A DNA stretch of 64,000 nt from Lutjanus erythropterus (lineage: Eukaryota > Chordata > Actinopteri > Lutjaniformes > Lutjanidae). The stretch covers positions 37,974,705 through 38,038,704 of the forward strand of contig CM034592.1 of assembly GCA_020091685.1 (NCBI GenBank). The letters run 5' to 3'. Below the pieces are notes generated by a model that saw only the letters and a list, made by a program, of their open reading frames with translations, was not told where the DNA came from and searched no databases. This document shows positions 45,851 through 59,044 of the stretch, in pieces. A program made the translations under genes and the position numbers. Each line of letters opens with the position of its first letter. Within the stretch, counting starts at the first letter, position 1.

Positions 45851-46723
45851 TAACAACCATACATTCTTATACACAACTACATAAAAATGTATGAATGAAA
45901 TTTGAATTTAGTATATCATTACTTTATTTGCGCTCATTTTTCAATACAGAGGTCAATTCTAAAACCCTAAGAAATCCTTTAAAAAACCTTCATGTCAAGC
46001 AAATCCCAGACATTGCTATTTGTGTGGCAGATGGTGGTAATTATTAGTGTGACACATCAAAGGCCCTGATTGATTGATTGATGTCTTATATTTTCCCCCG
46101 CCAGCACTCTGCCTTTGTTGATTAGGTTGGTTTTAGAAGCTATTTTGTATGGATATCAATACAGCTGTGCCTTGAGATTTTGTGCCCTTTGGTGTGCCTT
46201 TGGCACAGAAAGTTTGAAACCACTGATCTAAAAAAAAATCAGCATTAATGTTGCAAAAATTGTTTCTTTTAGCCACAGTGGTACAACAACCACGTTAGCA
46301 AACAGTTGCTTATTTACATATCCAACAGCACCATTAGCATTCATTTGGAGTCATGTTTGTGTCCGTTTAATGAATTTAACTCTCTCCTTATTATCTGTTT
46401 TGTCGTCCATCTGCTCCTGAGGGAAATATCTGGTTCTTCAGCTGCTCAATGCTTCACTATGATCACAAACTTGACTCCGTCTGTCTGCTGTTTGATAACA
46501 GGTAGCATGCAGTGAGTTTCTCAGTTGCTGCTGTTGGAAGTGGTGAAAGTGAACTAAAACAGTAAAGCTGTGGGCCGATCCACTTTAGATGAAACCATAC
46601 CCACTTATATGACAAAAGCCTGTTTGTTCTGTGTTCTAAGCCTGACTAACAGATCATAATCATACATCAGATTCAGTCTCTGTATCGGTATTTTCCAAGC
46701 TACACATAAAACAGCCTCTATGC
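45851..46723. other. intergenic, nothing recognised
   Basis: Includes 'gtgccctttggtgtgcctttggcacagaaagtttgaaaccactgatc' near 46180-46226, the right tip of a CAGTGGTTTCAAACT-type element. Confidence 0.45.
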
Positions 46724-46727
46724 TTAA

Positions 46728-47060
46728 AGGGATAGTTCACCCAGGAATGATAATTCAGTCATTATCCACTCACCCTCATGCTGATTGAAGATCGAGTTTA
46801 GTTTTTTAGTCCACAAAACACCGCTGGTATCTCACAGGAAAACAGTGTTGCAGAATGTTCCAAACAATTTAAATGAATGGTGACCAGATTTCAAATGGGA
46901 AAAACAACCCAAACAAAACAAAAAACACAGGAGATAAGAGATTTGGATTAAACCAGACGAGCCTGGTTTGGTTGAGCAGTTCTGGTTGGTTTTAGGTTTG
47001 AAAACTGGTCACCATTCACTTAAAAAACACTTTTTTCTTGTGAAACTCTCCTCCTTCCTG
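46728..47060. mobile_element. piggyBac-type MITE, right end lost
   Basis: TTAA (46724-46727) is followed by AGGGATAGTTCACCCAGGAATG and 'tcattatccactcaccctcatgctg', the standard left end of a very common fish TTAA element. An internal inverted repeat pairs 'atgaatggtgaccagatttcaaa' (46873-46896) with its complement near 46993-47018. No matching right tip or TTAA was found. Confidence 0.65.
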
Positions 47061-48321
47061 TTTATCAGACCACAAATGAGACAAGAGTTAACTAGCTAGT
47101 TTGCTATTTCTTACTAGTCATCTGGGAACAATTCATTGCGAACAACTATGAATCAAAAGCTTGAGTCAGGCATCGAATACAGCTGACAAGGCTTTCATCA
47201 TCCTGAAACGGACGTGGTTTCATCAAAAGTAGTTCGGAAAAACAATAGACACAGCCAAATCAAAAAAAACAAAAACAAAAATGAGCTGAAATGATATGAA
47301 GAACTACATGAATACTTACATTTAATCATTTTTACCTTCCAATATATAAATACTGATTGGTGCAGCTGAAAGAGTACATTTAATTTAGTGCATTTAATAT
47401 AGAGCATTTTTACGTAAGTGGAAATATGTTGTCAGACCTTCCATAGCCTCTGTATTATGATTAATTAGACTGTTGGATACTACAACTGCCTAACCATAAA
47501 ATCCTGTATTAAAATAAATGTGGTTATAAATTACACACAGTCATGCACAAACACACGCATTACTTTGTCTTCACTCTGGAGGTGTGTACACTCAGTGCCA
47601 CAACCTGAACTTATTATGCCCTCTGTTGGCGACCTCAGGTGTCGAGGCCTATAACTGTTTTAACAGGTGGAAGAACTCGGAACTTTGTGACAACTGACCC
47701 AGAAACTCCGGGATAGTGTGTAAGGAAAACTTCATATTTCCACTGTTAAATTAAATGACTGATTTCTTTGGTATATGGATGAAAGCAGATGCTGTATTGA
47801 ACAGAGATGCATGTTTTTTTGTTTCTTTTGTGCTGTCGTTTGCTATTCAGGCTAAATACAACAATAACAATGGTTCAGTGTCAACAGTGAGTTTAAATGA
47901 CTTCCTCTGTCTCCTGTCTCATCTTGTTCACAACATTCAAATTGTGTTTTTGTTTTTTTTGAGTTGCATTGAATAGTTATTGAAGCTGTAATTGCTTATT
48001 TACTGCTCAGAGCTTAAAGCTGTTTTGTTCTTGTCAGTTGTGTTTGCTCTGTTCCAGTTTTTGTTCCAACAAATGATATAATCCCTCTTCTTGTTTGATT
48101 CCAGGATGGTTGGATAAAAATTCACCTTTAATATATTTGACTGGCTGCTGGGCTGCTTTTGTCCTGTTTTCCCCTCATTGTGCATTCTCTACAATGTTCT
48201 TATGCAGATATGACATGGCACCAAGTGATAATTTGATTTAACACAAATTACTTTAGATAAATTAATTGTAAAAGCACAGATCTGCACTATTGAACATCAA
48301 CATTGATTCAAACTAGTTAAC
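47061..48321. other. intergenic, nothing recognised
   Basis: A degenerate CTCF-like 'ccctctgttggcgacc' lies near 47619. No gene is supported. Confidence 0.45.
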
Positions 48322-48590
48322 TAGTTTACATCTAGCAGTGAGGTTGTAGACTGCAACCAATTTAACCCTGCTTGCCTCACCCTCCCCTTCCAAGTGTGTA
48401 GGAGAAACTACGGTAGCCGTGAAACTTGGGAAAAAAAAGGCATATCAAAGGCGAGTGCGGGTTCAACATGTCAGCCTCTGTGGAAGAAAACCCACACCCT
48501 CGGTAGATATAAACGGCTCATTCTAAGGTAACAAAAGCACAACATTTTCACGATTGTACACTAATGAAAACATATTCAAAGTTAGAAGTT
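48322..48590 (-). repeat. interspersed repeat family A, copy 3
   Basis: In reverse orientation it carries 'tgaaaacat', 'aggtaacaaaagcacaac', 'gatataaacggctcattctaagg', 'tctgtggaagaaaacccacacc' and, beyond the part present in copies 1 and 2, 'ccttccaagtgtgtaggagaaactacggtagcc' and 'gtagactgcaaccaatttaaccc'. This is the most complete copy in the window. Confidence 0.7.
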
Positions 48591-50059
48591 GCTGCAATCG
48601 ATCAATCAAGCAAACAGAGCAGCTACATCCTCAGGTTACAAATTTGCTGTTTTAAACATTTGAGTTAAGTTTGTCTTTTTCTCATCTGGTCATTCTGATA
48701 AAATCAAATATGGCAGGTGCACCTTCTGCAGCACCAAACAGGAAGCAGCAAACCAAGTATTTTGGTAATGGACAAAAAAGACTCCTCAAATAACTTCACA
48801 CATGCATGATAGATAGGTTAGGTAGGTAGGTTAATCAACAGCTTAATTTGTCGTGTACCTGATCCACCAACCAGCAGTTATTTTGGTGAGAAATCTTAAC
48901 TTCTGAAACCCTTTGTGTGTAATCCTTCTCTCACCAAAACAGCATTTGTAGAGATGCTGAATTGGCATTAAGACTGTCAAAATATTACGTTTTTCATCTT
49001 GTGTTTCTAGAGTTATGATTTCTACGGACATTTATTACATGGCTTTGCAAAATACTTGAATCTGATTGGTCACTTACAGCGTTCTAAGGTCTGTTATTTC
49101 TGTATAGCAGACCTGCTATGAAGAACAGACCGTTGCGATGGACATAGTTATGACCCTAGATCCTGGAGGAACGATAAAATCACAGTTAAATCACCAAAAT
49201 AATTTTAAAATTAATGTTTTGTGTCACATAAATATGTACCAAATAATTTTTGGAGGTAAGTAACCATCTAATAAGCAGGATAATGCACAGCGAGCAGGTC
49301 ATTACTGTAAAATAAATCCTGACAGGATGATGCAGGATCCTTTACATAAAGAACTGTGCATATGTTATGCATATGTCATATTTTTCAAAGGGAATTTGAT
49401 GTGATATTTTGATGAACCTACAGATAATAATCACCAAATTCTTGCAGGCTCCTCTCAGCTTCACCGAGCTTCACACCAAACATCCAGTTCTGTGTTTTGG
49501 TTCACACACACTGCTCACGCAATGCCATTTTCAGCTATAGCAGGTGTTTTTTTTTGTCATCATAAAAGCTCTAAAAACCTGCTGTACACAACCTGCTCAG
49601 CACGAAATGACAAACTGACAAATTTAGTGAGTAGCTGGTGAACACAGTGGAGCAAGTTAAGCGAGTTAAAATGGAGCTAAAATGAGCCTGTATATTAGAT
49701 TTACATTCGCCTGGTGGCCACAACTAAATCCACTAAATGAACTATAATGTTGCTCTGTAGCTGCTTGACATGTAAACAGGCAGCTGTTGCCAACAAGTGC
49801 ACCATATTAACTTTAAAGGTCATAAAACATTCAACCCCACCACTCAAGTTTGACTGGTTAGGTCCTTGACTGAAGGGGAACGACAGAGGAGCTCTTTTCC
49901 TCTCACCGTTCCTTTATATTCTTTATACGGATGACTGTCAGAACCAGTTTGAGAACCAATTCATCCTGAAATTTACGTGTGACTCAGTTATAGTCCGTCT
50001 CCTCTGAGATGATGAATCAAGTCATGGCCCTGTGGTGGATCACTTCTATTCCTCCGCAC
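48591..50059. other. intergenic, nothing recognised
   Basis: No feature is supported. Confidence 0.45.
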
Positions 50060-50352
50060 CGGCGACAGCCACTGCTTTAGGCACTGTGCTTTCAGGTTGT
50101 CCTGTCCATCCTTTCGTCCGTCCCTCTCTCACGAACACGATATCTCAAGAAAGCCTTGAGGGAATTTCTTCAAATTTTTTACAAATGTCTTGGACTCAAT
50201 ATCGAACTGATTAGAATATGGTAGCCAAAGGTCAAAGGTCACAGTGACCTCACAAAATACATTTTAGTCTGTTTGAATTCATGCACTAATTATAACAATA
50301 TTTCATGCAAATGTATAATAGGTCAAAAATGATGAGGTGATGACTTCACTAT
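50060..50352. repeat. fish interspersed repeat ('cgatatctcaagaaagccttgaggg')
   Basis: Collinear with a common repeat: 'cacgaacacgatatctcaagaaagccttgagggaatttcttcaaa', 'tcttggactcaatatcgaactgattagaatatggtagccaaaggtcaaaggtcacagtgacctcac'. The tail 'tagtctgtttgaattcatgcactaa' is typical. Class uncertain, no coding part. Confidence 0.6.
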
Positions 50353-51345
50353 GACATCATTATTCATTAATTCGTTGTCTGTAAGCACTTGTCCTTGGAG
50401 GGTCGCAGGGGCAGGAGCCTTTCCTGGCTGACACTGGGCGAGAGGCGGGGTACACCCTGGACATGTTGCCAGTTCATCGCAGGTCGGACACATGGACACA
50501 GACCACCACTCACGCTCACATTCACACACCTATGGACAATTTTGAGTCAACAATTAACCTATTAAACTGCATGTCTTTGGACTGTGGGAGGAAGTACTGT
50601 TGAGGCAGGGAACTGCTACTGGTTGCCTCACCGAGTCCGTTGATGTGGTGAAGAAAACAGTCAGATAATCGAGGATTGAAGCAACAGCATTTATTCACGG
50701 TCTGCAGAGCGTGGAGATCAGTTCAGCACAGGTCAAGTACGAGTACCGAGAGAGATCTGACTCGTGTCTAGGGATCCTGTACCTTTTGTACTCTTCTCTT
50801 TAGAGTTGTGTCATCTTCCGATAAGTTGTTTACTTGTTTTGGAGTGTCTCATTGGCCTATGTGTTGCGTAATCAACGCATGCATCTTATGTGTGTGCAGG
50901 TGTTTTCCTTGGAAATTATCAGACTATGTGGGTGCATGCATGGGTGGGGGTCTGTCTGTGTGGAAGTTATAAGTACTAGTTCCTCTTTTGCGTAAGTGTC
51001 TGTCTAGATCAGATATTTTAGTTATGATCTTTTTGTGACCTTTTGTATTGCCCCCATATCCTGTTATGTTCTATTTTCACAATATGTCTCGTTGACCTGT
51101 GCATGAACTCGAATTGGTGCAACATAGTTATAAGACAGTTTGATACAATTTAAAAACAGGCTCTTGTATGTTATTGTTCACAATCATTGTTATTCACAGT
51201 ACCCAGAAAGAACCCACACGGACACGAGGAGAAAATGCAAACTCCGCTCAGAAAAGTCCTGTCCCAGCCCCTCAGCCGCCTGGAGGAGTCGATCTCAGGA
51301 CCTTCTTGCTGTGCGGCAGCAGTGCTAACCACCACCATGCTGCAC
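50353..51345. mobile_element. fish repeat split by an LTR insertion
   Basis: The left part runs from 'attcgttgtctgtaagcacttgtcc...ggtcgcaggggcaggagcc' to 'gcatgtctttggactgtgggaggaagtac' (50597). The right part resumes with 'gtacccagaaagaacccacacggacacgaggagaaaatgcaaactccgc' (51199) and ends 'gcggcagcagtgctaaccaccaccatgctgc'. Together these make one continuous, widely distributed fish element of the 'ggagtacccggagaaaacccacg' type, interrupted only by the 601-bp LTR. Confidence 0.75.
50598..51198 (-). mobile_element. solo LTR, 601 bp, flanked by GTAC
   Basis: Tips are TGTTGAGG and TATTCACA (TG...CA), with a 4-bp direct repeat GTAC at 50594-50597 and 51199-51202. On the minus strand an AATAAA lies in the 3' part (about 50692). 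No internal retroelement sequence remains, as expected after LTR-LTR recombination. Clean ends suggest a fairly recent insertion, younger than the repeat it interrupts. Family not assigned. Confidence 0.75.
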
Positions 51346-52699
51346 ATCAACGTTAAAAATGTCAAAAAGTAGTGAAGACAGCCTTAACCTCCATTTGTCA
51401 ACAAAATACACTAAATAACTTTTGTTAAATTCCTTATACAACATGAGTTTTGACAGACGTGGATGTAACCTGCAACTTGACTGGTTGGAGGAGGCATACA
51501 ATCATGAGGTGGTAACTCTAGTTTAAACTGGTGCAAAAACTTCTACAACTCCATGTAAAAGACATCAAAAGCCAAAAAAAAGTCAAGAGATCTGTTGTCA
51601 GCTCGGTTCAGTCTTACTTTTGAAAGCAAAACCGATGTAACACGACTTTTCTTTCCATGGAAACTTGCCAGGTTTCATGTTGACAGCTCTCTCTCTTTCA
51701 CAAACCCTACATAGAATCAGTTTCATCAGTCTCCTTCATCGCTATGGCAGGGTGAGCATCCAGTAATTCAAGAAGCATGGGCCGAAATGGTGGATACAAG
51801 CAGCAAAATTACAGGTGTCTAGCAGGGTTGCCTGTCTGCTCCGTAGGCGGTGAAGAGGGCGAAATTCCACCCTGTCTGGTTGCAGTCACCCTCTTCATCA
51901 GGAGTTTCAATCCATTCAGATTCCTCTCATTCAAGACCAACAGATACAAACACTCATTCATGCCCGCGGATGATACTCTGCTCGACGCAGGGAAAACGAG
52001 GTAGTCCATCCTAAGTTTGTTGGCCTGTTTGTAGGACGATGTTTATACTGATTTCTGATTGTGTTGTTACGGATGGCCAATTCTGTAATGCCATGCTGGT
52101 CACACTGTAAGAGAATGACAGGTTAGTCGCTGTGTTGTTCTGATTGCTGTTGTGATGACTGTGCTTGTTTATTGATGCTGTGCTGCTGAATCTGTGTTTT
52201 TCTTACTAATGTGATTTGATAATTGCTTTTTATGTTGCACTTTATGCTGCAAAACCAATTGCTCCTCGAGGACAAATACAGTTGAACCTGAATGTGTGAC
52301 TAGCATAGGCATAGGCAGAATTGAGTGCTTTTGAATAATTATTTGTGTTATGTATTTCAAATATAAATGTTTGGATAATTTCTGGACCAGTCGTTAATCT
52401 CCTGGGGAATAACTGATTATCAAACACTAGTCAGCTGATAGAAGTTAGGAGGCTGGAGTTCCTGAGAGTTCAGTGTGATCTTACCTTGAAGCAGAGATGA
52501 ACCAGCCTGCAGAGGGCCCAGGTGTCGAAGGGGAGCTGAATTTTTCTTTGTTTTTTTGTTTTTTTTCCAGTTTTTGCATTTAGTATTGTTTTTATTTTCT
52601 TGCAAGCATTTTCCCCCTTCAGATATTTTTACTTTTTCCCTTTTTTTTCCAGACATGCAGTGTTCATATTGCTGCACAGGACATAACTGGAATCAATGC
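51346..52699. other. intergenic, no gene recognised
   Basis: Short ORFs in several frames around 51777-52004 and 52420-52677 lack family resemblance. Confidence 0.45.
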
Positions 52700-52985
52700 C
52701 TCAGCCACTTGGCCAAACTTAAACACTCACTTCACCTCAACCTCGACTTCCAAGCAACGGTGGTCGCAAAACTGCGAACAGTCGCATCTGCCACTGCTTG
52801 GTTTGTCCATTCTGGGCTACTGTATAAACATGATGGCTTCCATGGAAGAGGACCTGCACCCTCTGTAAACATAAACACCTTATACTTTGGTAAGAAAAAC
52901 ACAATTTTACACTGATGAAAACATACTCCTGAATATAATATTCGGCCATATTATTGCCAATAAATGTCCATAAATCTCACACCTT
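52700..52985 (-). repeat. interspersed repeat family A, copy 4
   Basis: In reverse orientation: 'ttggtttgtccattctgggctactgtataaacatgatggcttccatggaagaggacctgcaccctctgtaaacataaacacctta', then 'aagaaaaacacaattttacactgatgaaaacatactcctgaatataatattc'. Collinear with copies 1-3 but diverged. Confidence 0.7.
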
Positions 52986-55900
52986 TAGGGCCTTTATCAT
53001 GTCAGTTGATATGATGCTTAGCTGCGAAGAGTCCCATATTCCAAAACAAAGCTACAGTCGTGGTCCTGGGTCTTGCTTTGGATGGTATCCCACCTCTTCT
53101 GCTGGTCTCACAACACAGGTCGTCAGACCACCCCGACAGACACCTGCTCAGCTCTCCTCTTCCTCTTCCAGTGCGTCTGAATAAAGAGTCAGTATCTTTC
53201 CTGAGATTTCTGCCACCTGTTCTCTCTCTAAATTCTGTTTTGTTGCATAATAAAGAACATATTGATCTCCAGACTCTTGTGTACTAATTAAATAAAAGTC
53301 TCTTCAAGAGAATGATTTGAAACTTGCTAATTCAGCACACAAGTTGAGCCACTGCTGCTCGTAACTGCGGTGATCTGATCGCTGTCAGTCATCGTTTGAT
53401 GCGATGGTGTCGACTTCATCATGAATTTTGAGAAGGACTGGAAGTCGATCTGGAGAAGAGCATCTGCCAAGTACCATAAACATACTTTGGTGCTCCTTCC
53501 AGTTTGTTTTAAACTGGGATTTTAAGAATTACACAACAAATGGCAGTAATTCAGCACAGCAAGATGCTTCCTCTGCATTGAGTTGGTAACCAACACACCT
53601 AACTGTCCTTAATTTATGCAAATTAAAAGCATTTAGAGCCACATTACATATATAACGAGACAAATGTCTTAGTGGGAGGTTTATGACAATGACTAAACTA
53701 AAAAATAAAAACAGCAGGCGGGTGTTTAGGCTAACGTTCGTCTGGTGTGCACTTTGAGAAAACGGACTGTGGATAAGAAAGGCGTTATATATTCATCACA
53801 CAATGGGGAGAGCCGCACCAGCAGTGAATACTAATAAGAATCACAACTTCCTGCGTATCACTTAAAAAAGTAATCGTCTTTGAGGAGAGAATGGATTTGA
53901 AGTAAGTAGGTCATTCGCTCTTAGCAGGATAACGATGCAGCCTGAATAATTATACACAGAGAAACGCAGCACTTAAGACTATTTACACCGCTTTAGACAC
54001 CAAAATGTTGACAGAGCAGATTAATGCAAACGCTGGTTTTTAAGGTCATATTTTATTCCAGACTGAGAACAAGACTGTCTAATTTGTAATGGATGAATGG
54101 ATGCTTCTGAATATAAAGTGCTTGTGCATTTAACTGCTGTCTAAAAGAGAGGACAAAAAATACAACAGTGCATCAATTAAGGGATCAGTGTCAATGAATT
54201 TCAGTCAGACAGACTGAGATATATAATTATAGGTTGAGGTTTTTCACTGATGTCAGATGGGTTTTTTTGTAGTGTGTGTGTGTGTGTTTTTTTGTTTTTT
54301 TTTTGGCGTCGGTCGAGTTGCCAGTTCACTCATCATTCAAACACTCAGAAGTCTGCTGACAAGCTGAGAACGCTGATTAACACACCTCATTATTTTATCA
54401 TGTTTTTTGTCGGTGGTGTATTTTCCATAATAAATCTTTACACCTTATGGAGCAAAAGCATAAATCTGTAAAAGAGTGCAAAAATACATCTAAAAATAAA
54501 TATATACAAATTTCTATTTATTTTCACCCTTATTTGTTCAATTATTTCTGTACATATTTGTGTATTTTGTCATATGTTTTGTATAGAAGTTACTCTAGTT
54601 TTCTGTATTTAAAACAAACCTTATTTATATCCTTTTTAAATTTATTTTTATGTCATTTATTTATTATTATCCCTTTGTTTTTCCTAATCATTTTCCCTCT
54701 TGCCAAGAAATCAATGAGTAGTCAATTCCTGCATGAATCCTGCAGATACAAAAACAAAAGAAAAAAGCAATTGGCAAAAGAATAAAGAAAAATAAAGGGA
54801 TAAAATAAGTAAATGTAAACAAAAAAGTTTCAATAATAAAAAATAAAGATATTTAGATAATCTTAATAAATGTAGAAGCTAGCCTGTTACTTAGCCACTG
54901 AGATGTTTAACCCAGGAGTCGACTTTTAGTTTGATTACCGTATGCTGTTATGCTTCTTCATTGAATCCACAGGTTGTTCTTCACTGCAGCAAAAACACTT
55001 TATTTCCTCCATGCAAATCGTGAACAATGTCCATTTTGTTTTAAAAAAGACCAAATCACTCAGCATGCGGCATGACAAACATCTTAGCGCAGCGGCGGTG
55101 AAAAACCCTTCGCCCCTCTGTGTCAAACACCTGAGGACAACAGTAACCCTCCTACCTTCACACCTGAGCACGAGAAGTTTACAGCGACACCCCATGTTCA
55201 AAACAGTGAAGTACAAGTTAAACCCTGGATTGTTTCAACATATTTGGCTCCTACAATAAATATATATAGAAATATTATACAGAACAAACAATTGTGAAAA
55301 TTTTTTTTTTTTGTTATTTCTGCATTTATTAATTATTTGATTTGTTCTCCTATGTATTCCCACATTTGGGAACACAAGGCGCCTCATGATTAACTGGAAG
55401 TTCATCTGGGCAACAACATACAGGTCAACTACTGTAAAACAGTATTAAAAAAACCTGCAAACATATTTATGAATGAGACAAAAGATGAAGACTACAGGGA
55501 AAATTCACAGTTTGTTTTGCTGCGAACAAACCCAGAGAAGTTAAACTTTAAATTGAATCTCTTGTCAAAGAAAAAGTTTTCCATAAAGCAGACGCAATCA
55601 AACTTCTCTGTGGTTGGTAGAAAATAAACAGCAGCCTGCTGATTAGTGCAGAATAGTTCTGCAGATGTACTACACCACACTGTGGTCTGAATTTCCCAAA
55701 GGAACCAAATGAAATCTACCTTTTCTCCACAACTCCTGGACATTTGATTTGGTTTTGATAATATAAAAATACAACTTTTGTTTTTTGTTAAAAGAAAATG
55801 CACATATTCACCATCGTGGCACAAGTGCTGCACAAAATCACCCTGAAAATGTGAAAATGAAAAAAAAAAGAAAAACTAACTGGAGTTTTTCTGTCATAAA

Positions 55901-58279
55901 CTGTGGGGGTTCAAGTAAAGGCAGCAATTCTCACTTCAAACATATGTCACAACTTAAATTATTCATTTCACTCAAGCATACAGCTTTAAATTGCTTTCTG
56001 TACCACAAGTTAAACACTGAACAGTGAACACATATTTCACTCTGACATGCTGAGTTACTCACAGTGTCAAAAAATAGGCAATAAGATTAGGACGTCTGAG
56101 CTGCAACCGGTTGTTTCAGGATTAAACCTGCTGCTTTTAACTAAGCGTGAGTTAATTACTTTGATCATGATGGGGTGTTCAAAGTCAGCTGGGATTATTC
56201 AGAATCACAGAATACCTACTGAATAAATTTGATATATTTTTCTATGCAGTTTGCTTTTCTAACATGTTTTTTCGTACTCAATATATCATAAAATGGTGAT
56301 TTTTTTTTTTATCCGATAGTTCAGTTATTGCATCTACTTGCAATTTATTCATTTATATTTATTTTTCTTTTTGGTTTAACATTTGGTCATCACGTGACCT
56401 GTCAAGTGACCCGTTTGGACAGGTCACTTGTCTGAAGAAGGGCTTGAGCCCAAAACAACATCCGTCCAGCAAAATTTGGTTGAAAAGACATTGATAAAAC
56501 GGCTTCGTCAGTCAGTCAGTAAGAAATGTTTAATTCTGGTTGAAAGCGAAATGTTTCCATGTTGAAGACAGCTATTTAACTATTTTACTATTCCCTCAAT
56601 GTCTGGTTTTAATTGAAAGATGAAAACGTCTTTTTCATGTTGTTGACAAGACAATCAGACTAAACACAGCCCAGTTTCCACCTTCTATTTTTGGGAAAGA
56701 ATTGGATCCAATCAGATGCACTAAACAAAACCCAATTTTCAACATCTGTTCTTGGGCTAATTGGGAAAATTGGACTGACTAAATACAGCTCAATTTTAAA
56801 TATGGACCGACCAGACTCAACCCAAAAGACAATGCTGATGATGACGTAGGTTGCTTTATGGGGACGCATCATAGTATTCTAATAAATGGCCATGGGAGCG
56901 TCATCTAGTGTGCAAACTCTATTTTTTTTCTTTTTGGCATGCACTCTTGTTTAACCCCTAGTACTTGTCACACTTTTGTATGTGTGTGCTGTTGTAAACT
57001 CTTTGCATTATTCAGTAGATAATCCAGCATCTACTGCAAAGTGGCGCCTCAAGCTGAGCTACATCTAAGCTAGTCAGCTCTCATAGAAGGACAGATGATC
57101 CTTCAGCTGTTTATGGAAATCTGCTGATGTCTACAAACATGGTGTAAAACCTGTCACTTCCTGTGTCAGCGACATCATCCGTGATAACATGATCAACATG
57201 TCTCATCATACAAGGAGGATGTCTGCAGCCACAAAACTCCACCAGACAGATGGGTTTATTAAAAATTGATTAATTAGAAAACATAACGAGTACCAGCTTC
57301 AATTATGGTTTGTTTGGTTTTTAATTGCTGCTACATTAAAGATAAGACTTCTTGTCTTCTTCCTGTAATGACTCTGTAAACCAGATGCTAAAAGCCACAC
57401 AATGTTTTGCAGCCTCCATTAAATGGAGGCTCGATTAAACGGAGGCTGCTGTAGTATGAAATTGTGATAACACACTTTAATTTTCAAATGCGACTGTGGG
57501 AAACGTCTTGTGAAACTTGATGTTACCAACAGTAATTTCTTCTTGTCAAGCTTTTAAACATCTGTCTGCTCCTATAATTCCAATCATTTCCAACCAGCAG
57601 ATACAAAGCTAAGTCTCCACTGGAGTATTTCTTAGTATTTTGAAGTTCTTTTCAGCAGCCCTCATAAAATGTTCTGGCTGTTCTATTTTTGGGGCTCTTG
57701 GTTTTAATTATTCAGTCAAGGTGTCACTCTGCACATCTGGAGGGCAGTTAATAAAGTTCTTTGGATATTTTGGCTCAAAATCTTTGTCCTTATGTAGGCA
57801 TGTGGCTGGATTATCAGATGAGCAAAGCAGGTAACAGCCCCAGGGGCCCAAAACCTCAGGGGCCACAAAAGCTTTAGGCTTATGTTTGTCAGCTGGCCTG
57901 TGCACATTTAAAGGATCAGGTTCACAATACTTTGCCAGCGTGGATATTGATCCTTCTCCACTGGAAGTCTCTGTAGTGCACATGGTTGTAGAAGCCAGTG
58001 TGTGTGCATGCATGCACACATTATAGGTGCACTCAGGTACATAAAGCAATAGCTCTACACTTCTTGGACCAAGCTTGTTTATGGTAAATTACAACTCATA
58101 TTTATTCTGTTTGTTGGGCAGCGACCTCTAGTGGTTGTAGTAATTATGACAGGAGCAAAGGAGGAAGTCAGGTGAGGTAGTCCACATATGGAGGTACTTG
58201 GGGTGATGGGTGGATCAAAAAAACACAGGACTTATACCCAGTAGGCTGGGGTTTCTGTCCCTTAAGTTACTAAAGTTAC
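52986..58279. other. long intergenic stretch, no gene recognised
   Basis: Contents seen: a very AT-rich block at 54450-54860 with ATTTATT/AATAAAT motifs on both strands; a short GT/T run at 54275-54303; 'gacctgtcaagtgacccgtttggacaggtcacttgtctgaagaagggcttgagcc' at 56396-56450, which includes a small hairpin. ORFs of 93-113 codons near 54935-55259 and 55492-55833 look compositional rather than coding. Confidence 0.45.
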
Positions 58280-58400
58280 ATAAGTCACAACATAATGTTT
58301 TTGTTTATGTAACCAAACTATGATTTTTTCCTAAACCTAACCAGGTACTTTTGTTGTTTAAACCTAAACACACTGCAACCATTTCACAATCTTAAATGGC
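58280..58400 (+). repeat. interspersed repeat family G, copy
   Basis: 'ttttttcctaaacctaaccaggtacttttgttgtttaaacctaaacacactgcaacc' is collinear with 35936-36025. Confidence 0.6.
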
Positions 58401-59042
58401 AATAAAACTGAATCTCTATCACCTGTCTTAAAAACAAGACATGGTCACATCCTAATACACATGGCCGAACCATATACAGTATCCATTACAAGAAGGCTTT
58501 TAATTTGAGATGAAATTATTTGGTGGTATTCATGACAGATACTTGCCTCACGACAAAGCTTTATTTCTGTTTATGCTCGACTCAGTGACTCCACCACAAG
58601 GCCAGAAGTGACAGTGCCTCTTGAGTCAAGCGTTACCTCTTGCGGAAGTTGTTCTTGACTGTTTACACCTATCAAAGATGGTGTTAAAAAAAAAAAAAAC
58701 AATGGCCGCTTAGTAGCTGGTGGCTCTGGCTGTCGCCATCTTAGCAGGGCCTGACTCTGGATAACTCCTGGAACCTCCACATCATTATTCAGCTCCAGAT
58801 GTTGCTGCTTGTCACATTTTTATTTTGAAAGAGCAACAGCCAGGAGGGAAACTCCAACACTCGACTGACCAGTGGTGTAACTTCATCACTCACAGAGTAA
58901 GTCAGTGACAGGCTTTCTCATATGAAACGGCAAAACTCTCCCCCAGGTACAGAGGATAATACGTTTATGGCAAATTTAACAAAACAGGGAAAATAAAACC
59001 ACTCTCTATCTTTGAATAAAGACCTGCTAAACATGCCTATTA
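58401..59042. other. intergenic, nothing recognised
   Basis: An A-run at 58687-58700 splits an otherwise GC-richer tract. No gene is supported. Confidence 0.45.
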
Positions 59043-59044
59043 TA

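Noticed and set aside
48708-48770. GRCTFCSTKQEAANQVFW, resembling a zinc-binding tail of a transposase
   Set aside because: Too short, no second cysteine pair, no upstream transposase match.
52420-52677. Minus-strand 85-codon Lys-rich frame ending near a CAAG|GTAAGATC donor-like site
   Set aside because: Lys-rich part comes from an A/T-rich tract; no partner exon or family recognised.
55492-55833. 113-codon minus-strand frame
   Set aside because: AT-driven composition, no domain, no splice or promoter context.
56396-56450. CTGAAGAAGGGC...GAGCC motif reminiscent of some retroelement 3' ends
   Set aside because: Very short and isolated; no coding sequence beside it.
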